A stretch of DNA of 64,000 nt. Origin: Chaetomium olivaceum (taxonomy: Eukaryota > Ascomycota > Sordariomycetes > Sordariales > Chaetomiaceae). Below, in pieces: positions 57,369 through 64,000 of the stretch (position 1 is its first letter; each line of letters begins with the position of its first letter). The stretch is from contig JAYWVB010000011.1 in assembly GCA_039881045.1 (NCBI GenBank), positions 186,001 to 250,000 on the forward strand, read 5' to 3'. The position numbers were made by a program, and so were the translations under genes. The notes under the pieces were generated by a model. That model was not told the DNA's origin. It searched no databases and was given only the letters and a program-made list of their open reading frames with translations.

Positions 57369-58422
57369 CATTTAGCATCGAATACAACTAACAAGTCCTT
57401 ACAGCCCTCAATACCCTACTAACATACCCCTCGCCCTATAAGTACCAAGCTACATCCTAAATGCAGGCAACTCAACGGGTGGGTTGTGGTGAGGTTATGT
57501 ATCGGGTATATTGTCAGCCTCATGGAAACTATAAGGGAAGAGTGTGGCGCATTTAGTCCTGAAGCCATAGCCCCCCTTCAAAAACCTTGAATGGCGGTTA
57601 AGAACTAGATGCGTCCGTCTTTGACTTTGCCTAGGCACTTACCGCCGTTGCTTCCTAGTCGGAAGCTTATCTAGTGGTGGGAAAGTACGTTGGTCTCGGT
57701 TTGGTCGTTAGAATTGTCGGAATCGTCGCGGTTAGACTCCCCATCACGAATTAGGATCGCGTCGTCCTGTAAATTCCCGGGACCGCCACGTTAAGAATCG
57801 TGCGCATCCTGCAAGGGCGGCGGATGTAAAAAAGCTCCAGAGATAGCTGCAGCGAGGTCTTCATTCCGGGCAGAAATACTATGGCTCGTGAGCGTTGGGC
57901 TCGCCACTGCAGGGGGAGTATAAACGATCTGGCTGTCTAGTAAGATAGCTGCCATCGTGTTGCAAGTGAGCGGTGTAGCGCATCGAGCTGCCAAAGACTT
58001 CGGGAGAGAGATTCTGGGGTCTATATATCCTGCAAGCCGGACATATTCGTGCTCCTAGGCATCGAGCGATTGACCTATCTCGATCGAAGGGAGTGTTACA
58101 CGCCTGGTCACGTGTAGCGGTCGGTTTACTAGGTACTCACCCAATGTGAAGACGATGTCGCCGAATTCGCTCCCAGTGCGGGGAACCCCCCAACAACCTG
58201 TCTGATTTACGCTCAATCCCGTCTGCCATAGAAGACAGGTCTAGATATCGTCTGGTACTCGCAGTCTTACCAAGGAGAGAGCTCACATCACGCGACTATC
58301 GGAACTACCGGGCGCTCGACCTAAACCACCGATACGTCACCCAACCTACTTAGTCTCCTTAGTCACTATGCAAGGGGGCGGGCACCTCCCCCCCCGAGGG
58401 CCTATCGCTCGAGGTTCAGGTC
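57369..58422. other. Spacer between the two pogo-like elements
   Basis: About 1.05 kb. The minus strand has a stop-poor stretch around 57780-58010 with an acidic end, but no motif. From about 58093 (TGTTACACGCCTGGTCACGT) the sequence looks like repetitive or LTR-derived DNA; this is an impression only. The right end must contain the 5' flank of the CorA-like gene. Confidence 0.4.
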
Positions 58423-58482
58423 ATGGACATTGTGCCAAACGACCAGGACCAGCATAGCCCCCTAACAAGCAAATGCTACGTA

Positions 58483-60357
58483 ACGTATATTATAAGCGAG
58501 CCGAACATATAAGCGAGCCGAACAGTCTCCACAACGGGTCCCCTGCAATCTCAACGTTACATCTTCCTCCACAACTCTACAACGCAATATGTCCCCTCCT
58601 TCAAAGGAAGAGAGGGTGATCTTAGCCCTTCAAGCCTCCAAAACGACAAGAAGATAAGCCTTAGGGCTGCAGCTAAGCTCTACGATGTCCCGGTATCAAC
58701 ACTCCACGGCCGACGCGCTGGTCAGCGTGCACGACGCGATTTGCCAGCGAACTCGCGCAAGCTTACGGATCTCGAAGAGCAGACGATTGTTCAATACATC
58801 CTTGACCTCTCTACGCGAGCTTTCTCGCCTAGGCTACGTGGTGTAGAAGATATGGCCAACCAACTACTACGCGTACGCGACGCACCCCCTGTCGGCAAGC
58901 TCTGGGCCCACAACTTTGTCAAACGCCACAAACAGCTCAAGATGCGTCGTGTGCGTAGATACAACTACCAGAGGGCTAAGTGCGAGGATCCAAAGATCAT
59001 CGGTGACTGGTTTACGCTTGTACGGAACATGATAGCTAAGTACGGTATCCTGGATAACGATATCTACAACTTCGATGAGACCGGGTTCATGATGGGCATC
59101 ATCTCTACGGGCATGGTAGTCACAACCTCGGATGGCTTTGGCAGGGCAAAGCTAGCCCAGCCTGGCAACCGCGAATGGGCGACTGTAATTCAGGGAGTCA
59201 ATGCCCTTGGTTGGGCGATCCCTCCGTTCATCATCTTGGCAGCGCAATATCACCTTGCCAACTGGTACCGGGAGTGCGGCCTACCCCTCGACTGGCGTAT
59301 TGCAACTACCCACAATGGCTGGACTACCAATGCAGTTGGCCTAGATTGGATCAAGCATTTCGATCACCATACGGCGCCTCGGACAAAGGGCACGCACCGG
59401 TTGTTGATTCTCGACGGTCACGAAAGCCACCACTCCACCGAGTTCGAGCAGTACGGCAAGCAGAACAATATCATCACACTCTGCATGCCTGCACACTCTT
59501 CCCATAAGTGCCAGCCACTTGATGTTGGCTGCTTTGGGCCACTGAAGCAGGCGTATGGTCGCCAGGTTGAGGAGTTCATGCGCGCGCATGTCAACCACAT
59601 CAGCAAGCTCGAGTTCCTTTGCGCTTTCCGCGAAGCCTTCTTTGCTTCTATCACAGAGAAGAATATCCAGGGTGGCTTTGCGGGGGCTGGCCTTGTTCCG
59701 TACAACCCAGAGAGGTGCTCTCCAGGCTGGATGTCAAGCTTTATACACCATCGCCCCCAAACTCGCGGCCTAGTACTGCCGGCACTGTCAAACCCTGGGC
59801 TTCCAAGACACCGCACAACCCCAAAGAAGCCGACTCGCAGTCAAAGCTTATCAGACTCGTATTGCCAACCATCAAGGTAGCTCCCCAGCTTCGATGTTGG
59901 CCGCCGTTGACCAGCTTACCAAAGGGACAATGGCTGTAATGCACCAGGTAGCCCTTCTTGAGTCAGAGGTGTCTTCGCTCCGCAAGGCCAACGAGGCACT
60001 AAGCAAGCGGCGGAGGGCCAAACGGACACGTGTACAGCTTGGAGGGTCACTTACTGTGCAAGAGGCACAGGGTCTTGCGGACCAGAAGGCTGTAGGTGGG
60101 AGGGCAGGAGAAGATATACAGCCAGATGGTAGTAGTGCAGGGGGGGGTCAGAGGAAGGTTCGGCGCTGTGGGGTATGCGGCAAGCCCGGCCATAATGCGC
60201 GTACCTGCCAGGAGGCTGGGGAAGCCTCTGATTCGGCTTCTTCTAATGTAATTGTAGTCATTTCCTAGCGTTGTTGTGTGGTAATTGGGAATAGTGTCGG
60301 TAGAGCGGTGGAAAGTGTTCGGCTCGCTTATATGTTCGGCTCGCTTATAATATACGT
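58483..60357 (+). mobile_element. Fot1/pogo-like transposon B
   Basis: 1875 bp, flanked by TA (58481-58482 and 60358-60359). Perfect 42-bp inverted repeats start ACGTATATTATAAGCGAGCC and each contain two abutting copies of the 17-mer TATAAGCGAGCCGAACA. The element carries one transposase gene with three one-base breaks. It sits inside the CorA-like gene. Confidence 0.92.
58589..60268 (+). pseudogene. Pogo-type DDE transposase, three frameshifts
   Basis: Start ATG 58589 (MSPPSKEERVILALQASK). The A4 run at 58640-58643 lacks one A; the next frame has an HTH region (ANSRKLTDLEEQTIVQYILD), catalytic IYNFDETGFMMG, QPGNREWATVIQGV, NGWTTNAVGLDWIKHF, LLILDGHESHHS, CMPAHSSHKCQPLDVGCFGP (third acidic position in QPLDVG) and GAGLVPYNPE. 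One G is missing near 59714, restoring VLSRLDVKLYTPSPPNSRPS, and one A near 59853 leads to the C-terminal coiled segment and a CCHC zinc knuckle CGVCGKPGHNARTC, stopping at 60266-60268. All three are one-base losses in runs, so the true copy could be active. Confidence 0.85.
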
Positions 60358-62924
60358 TAACCAAAATCAGCGAAATGTGCTTCGAACCCCCGCCCTCGGA
60401 CTCTTATGTCTGCAGATGGATCCATTTTACAACCAACTATAGGACATTTGAAGACTTCATCGTAAGCGGGAAGCCGGTGGTTCTCAGATTTCGCCTCCGG
60501 TCATTAATGACATCCCTTGCAGATAACTGTCAAAAACATGATGCGAGACCACAGCGGCATCGACCGCAACCGGATCGAGACTGGGCTACGCAAGTTCCAG
60601 CGGCAGAACGAGATACGGGGGTTCCACGGACCGAGCTTTCGTCCCGCTTTCTCTCCCCTGATTTCAGAACAACGGCAAGGAGCTGGAGTCATAGGGCTGC
60701 CGACGGATGATAAGAATGATTCCGAGTCCAAATCAGACCTCCCTACATTCGTGTCCTTGCCCACCCTCCACATGGAGAGGATCCCCCCCACGACTTCTAT
60801 CCCCGAGGGTGCTCACAGAGTGAAGTCTCTCTTGCAATACCACTACCGATTTGGTAGGGATCTTGCCGACGGAGGGGCCAGCGAGTTATCCGCTGGCCCT
60901 TTCGGGCTGGGATTCAGTGTGCCGAGTGTTCGGGAAGCCTGGTGTCTGGCCATTGACAACAGTACGTTCATCAGATTAGATTCCCATCATTTTTTCCCTC
61001 ACCGCGTCAACTGACATGTCTCACGAAAGAGAACCTGGTAACGGTATCAAGCCACAGCGGTTCCATACTATGGCCGTTCGGTCAGCGCAGCCAAAGTCTT
61101 AGCAACTACCCGCATTCGTACAGCTTCGCCTTTGCCGAATACATTGACAATATTGCACAGTTCCGGCAGACGGGTGAGCGGTTCGATACGCGAATGAAGT
61201 CGAAGATGTGGCAGATAGTTGTCGCTTTTTTCATGATGGTGGACATTGTAACCAAATGTATCGCCACGTATCTACCGATGGGTTGGATCGTCGACGCGCT
61301 GTTTGTGCTAGTGCAGAAGCAGATACTGGGGATGGAGCTTGCGAGATCAACAAGGACAGGCTCGATAAACTCTGTATTTTCTTTTGGAACGAAGCCGAAG
61401 GTAAGTCTGGCCAACCTCAGACACGCTAGGAAAATGTCTGGTGGCTTTTTGGGCTTATTACCAAACCCAACAGATGCCCACGACGTTCAACCGCCTGAGC
61501 CGAATATACGCCGAGATGCTCCTTTACGCTGTAGGCTCTAACGAGGGTGTCCTGGATATCGAGCTAGCCTTGCTTGATGCCTACGCACACCATTGGACGA
61601 AAGTCGAAACAACAATGAGAGCACAAGAGGAGCCGCCAGAGGAAATATTTGTGGCGTTGAGGAGACTTTGGACCATATCCATACACTTTCGTATGAACTT
61701 TTTCGTGAGCCGCAGTGGCTGCGTATATAGGCTCAACCCCAAAACCCCGACAGAGAGACTGTTGGGTTGGGTCCGTTGGTGGCGAGCACGACGGACGCCG
61801 TCTCTAACAGAGTCCGACGCTCTTCGATTTATACCCATTGTATACCGGCCTTTCGCGGCCGTGCGAATGGGAACAACACTGCAGGACCTGGAAAACGAGT
61901 TTAAGGCGGCCTTGATGAACTTGGAGCGGCAGCTCGGAACAGCGCAGAAAGACCTGGAGCAATGGAGGGTGGACATGGATAAGGAGCTACTGAGATATGT
62001 GCACAAATCGGGAAATCAACCCGCGTTGGCATTCATGCTTTGGATGTGCACTATCGCGACCCCTACACGTTTTGGTATTACGGTCAAGGATATCAGTGAT
62101 TTGTATGCCCGGAAAACAGCACAGCAAGTAAGTTCTTATCTTGTCTTAGTATACGTTTTTATGGATAGCTGGTGAAATTATACTAATGATACGTAATTCC
62201 TAATAGGAATGGCTCATGCGGGATTCTGTCACTCAGTCGCTTGTATACCGTATCTCAACGCTAGAGGATGAGCTGAGAATCCTAAAGAGCATAATGCTGA
62301 GCCAAAAAGACGTTGTTTCGAGCGTGGCTCATAGCTTCGCAAAAGCCCTGAGCAGTAGTGGGAGCAGCGCCTCGCCCAGGAGTGAAGGTTTGTAGCTCAC
62401 CTTCTCTTAAGTTGACGCTCCAAGTCCATGTAGCCACCGCACCGAAGCAACCCTGCTAACAGCAACTCTCAAGTCCTCCAGTCTCTACAACGTAAGGCTG
62501 GTCTCCGGCACGAAGTCCTCCTATCTGAAGTGGAGAGGCACAACGCCACGATCGAAAGACTCAAGACACAGGTTCACTTTCACCCCGCCCTACGACGCAC
62601 ACTCTGGACGCTAACAAAGATTTGTGCCAGGCTGCTCTCCTAATCAACATCAAAGCAGAGGAACAGGGAGTCGCCATATACGTGTTCACCATCGTCACCA
62701 TCATCTTCCTCCCGCTCTCGTTCGCGACCAGCTACCTAGGCATGAACACAACCGACATCCGGGACATGGAACAAGGTCAGTGGTTGCTTTGGGCGATCGG
62801 CGGCCCGCTGACCGTTGTGGTTCTGTTGGCTGCGTGGCTCATCGCGCGCAGGGGGCCACGCTGGAAGAAGGCCCGGCAGGCGAAGAAGTTGATGGATATT
62901 GAGGATTGGAGATGGGGCTACTGA

Positions 62925-63305
62925 TGGGCGTGGCTACACACCGGAGTTGTCGTCTGACGCATCATTGGCATGCATTCGACCTCTTTTCGCCCTCAAAGTA
63001 AACAAACACAACACTGAGCAACAGTCGAGTGGATTACAATATCCCTTATACAAGTAACCACAAGAGACTTGACACCACTATACAAATAAACCACAAGCCC
63101 GAGATAGAGAGGGTATCTCACCACAATACGAAATAAAAAGACAATTCTCCGTTGCTCCTCTAGCCTGCAGAACAACCAAAATAAGAAACGGATGGCTTAC
63201 CCCGCCACAACTCTGACAATGTACGGTGTAAACAGATCCCAATACACACGCACACACCCCTTAACACGCCACCCCTCTAACACATCACCCTCTCAAACCA
63301 CCCTC
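62925..63305. other. Intergenic region
   Basis: About 380 bp between the convergent CorA-like and dynein genes. A/C-rich (ACACACGCACACACC near 63245). No gene recognised. Confidence 0.5.
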
Positions 63306-64000
63306 TCAAACCTCAACCGCCCCCTCCGTCACCAACGCCTCCCCCTCATCCAGCAAATCCGTCACCTTCTTCAGGTTCCCAATCAAGCTCCTGCCCAGCC
63401 CCACCAGCAACAATTTCTCGGCGTTCGCCGGCAGGCCCAGATACGTGGGCGGCTCGCGCTCAGGCAGCTTCTGGATCCAGCCCATAAACTCCTGCAGCGA
63501 CGTGCCCGCGGGCACGACCAGACCTCGACCGAGTCGGCGGAATTGCCGGTGACATCGGCGTCGGCAGCCGCCGTGACCAGCTTGTGGCCGATCTCGAACG
63601 CGGCCGGCGTGAGGAAGGTGTGCACCAGCTCGCGGAGCGCGCTGAAGTCGCCCTCGTCGTCGATCTTGCCGCCGTAGGTCTCCGTCACCAGGTAGCGGAT
63701 CATGTCCCAGGGGATGTTGGCCGGCGCGATGTTGGTGCGGTTTTGTGCGGTGGCGTCGACCCAGGTGTCGACCACAAAAGCGGAGCATTCGTACTGTTTG
63801 TTGGGTTAGCAGCTGTCGGTATATCGTCGTTGTAGACTAGGACAATAAAGACTCACATCGGCATCATTGAACTCCCAGAACCCCTTCCACCCCAAATTGG
63901 GCGCATACCGCAGCCTCTCCTGCACAACAGCATGCAAGAATGACAACAGCAAATACAACCTTGTGCGCTCGACAGGGCTCTTGACCGACCTCGTCGACAG
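63306..64000 (-). CDS. Cytoplasmic dynein heavy chain, C-terminal part (partial)
   Basis: Minus-end-directed microtubule motor heavy chain; only the last exons are in the window and the gene continues past 64000. From the edge: a segment coding for TRLYLLLSFLHAVVQERLRY and NLGWKGFWEFNDAD, an intron 63794-63856 (GTGAGT...AAACAG), then YECSAFVVDTWVDATAQNR, PANIPWDMIRYLVTETYGGK, IDDEGDFSALRELVHTFLTP, and after the break LVVPAGTSLQEFMGWIQKLP, REPPTYLGLPANAEKLLLVG and NLKKVTDLLDEGE. Near 63521-63526 one G is missing on the coding strand (SVE-GLVVP expected), changing frame; homopolymer-type error is likely. The stop is at 63306. Confidence 0.92.

Larger units (their letters stand above)
58423..62924 (+). 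pseudogene. CorA-like membrane protein gene, split by transposon B
   Basis: Fungal protein ending in a CorA-type two-helix channel module. The 5' coding part (from ATG 58423, reading MDIVPNDQDQHSPL) is interrupted at 58482 by the transposon and resumes in the same frame at 60360 (TKISEMCFEPPPSD). Exons then are 60360-60461, 60523-60961, 61030-61400, 61474-62127, 62207-62387, 62474-62571, 62631-62924; with the transposon and one TA removed the total is exactly 733 codons. The C-terminal region has a coiled coil (YRISTLEDELRILKSIMLSQ, SEVERHNATIERLKTQ), helix 1 IYVFTIVTIIFLPLSFATSY, the selectivity-filter-like GMN in YLGMNTTDIRD, and helix 2 LLWAIGGPLTVVVLLAAWLI. No frameshifts. The true start may lie upstream of 58423. 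Without the insertion it would look intact, so disruption seems recent. Confidence 0.78.

Noticed and set aside
43676..60357. Repeat-induced point mutation (RIP) in the transposon-rich part
   Set aside because: Elements are not AT-enriched and the nonsense changes seen (CGA to TGA, TGG to TGA) are not the CpA to TpA type. A quantitative dinucleotide count would settle it.
60375..60420. TTCGAACCCCCGCCC resembling the T-arm of a tRNA next to transposon B
   Set aside because: No matching T-stem or acceptor stem can be drawn on either strand, and the bases are in frame as coding sequence of the CorA-like gene.
1..64000. CRISPR arrays, bacterial operons or ribosome-binding sites
   Set aside because: Introns, 5S dispersion and gene families are eukaryotic; no spaced identical repeats of CRISPR type were seen.

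Overview
The window is nuclear DNA of a filamentous ascomycete, most likely a sordariomycete. The evidence is short GT-AG introns (about 50-90 bp, often with a CTAAC-like branch site), about 50-55% GC by eye, three dispersed 5S rRNA genes, an intron-bearing tRNA-Arg, and typical Pezizomycotina families: an XlnR/XYR1/XLR-1 activator, Clr5, URC4, fungal STAND-type N-terminal domains and Fot1/pogo transposons. The residues of the XlnR orthologue fit Sordariales; I cannot name a species.

Layout. 0.8-5.8 kb: full-length ABCC transporter (+). 5.9-6.8 kb: AcpS-type phosphopantetheinyl transferase (-). 7.3-8.4 kb: multi-pass membrane protein resembling DUF1774 (-). 10.5-12.2 kb: Clr5-domain protein (+). 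12.2-24.4 kb: gene-poor stretch holding one complete Tc1/mariner-type element (16.7-18.1 kb). 24.4-27.4 kb: xylanase/cellulase regulator of the XLR-1 type (+). 28.3-30.2 kb: AIM9/APH-type phosphotransferase (+). 30.4-30.7 kb: two 5S genes (-). 31.3-33.8 kb: Mx-like dynamin GTPase (+). 34.0-35.0 kb: cyclin (-). 35.5-38.3 kb: fusion of a STAND-type N-terminal domain to LRG1-like LIM repeats (-). 38.8-39.4 kb: mosaic of gene fragments and a 5S gene (+). 39.6-43.4 kb: divergent ribokinase/MFS pair. 43.7-47.2 kb: JmjC-like pseudogene split by a LINE that itself carries an LTR-like insertion. 47.6-50.1 kb: zinc-finger/ankyrin pseudogene. 50.6-52.1 kb: URC4 (-). 52.7 kb: tRNA-Arg (-). 53.6-54.7 kb: histidinol phosphatase (-). 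55.5-60.4 kb: two Fot1/pogo-like elements, the second inserted inside a CorA-like gene that runs to 62.9 kb (+). 63.3-64.0 kb: C-terminus of cytoplasmic dynein heavy chain (-), cut by the window edge.

Housekeeping-type genes occupy the left part, 24-35 kb, 50-54 kb and the right edge. The 38-50 kb and 55-61 kb stretches are accessory: nested transposons, duplicated fragments and broken genes.

A second theme is quality. At least a dozen otherwise well-conserved genes carry one or two single-base frameshifts, mostly one base missing from a homopolymer (ABCC, Clr5, cyclin, MFS, histidinol phosphatase, dynein, transposases). Others have one base too many (XLR-1 twice, ribokinase). Five genes (PPTase, DUF1774-like, dynamin, URC4 and, apart from its transposon, CorA-like) read through cleanly when spliced. 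I read the homopolymer cases mainly as assembly error. The transposon insertions, nonsense codons and gene-fragment mosaic I read as real.
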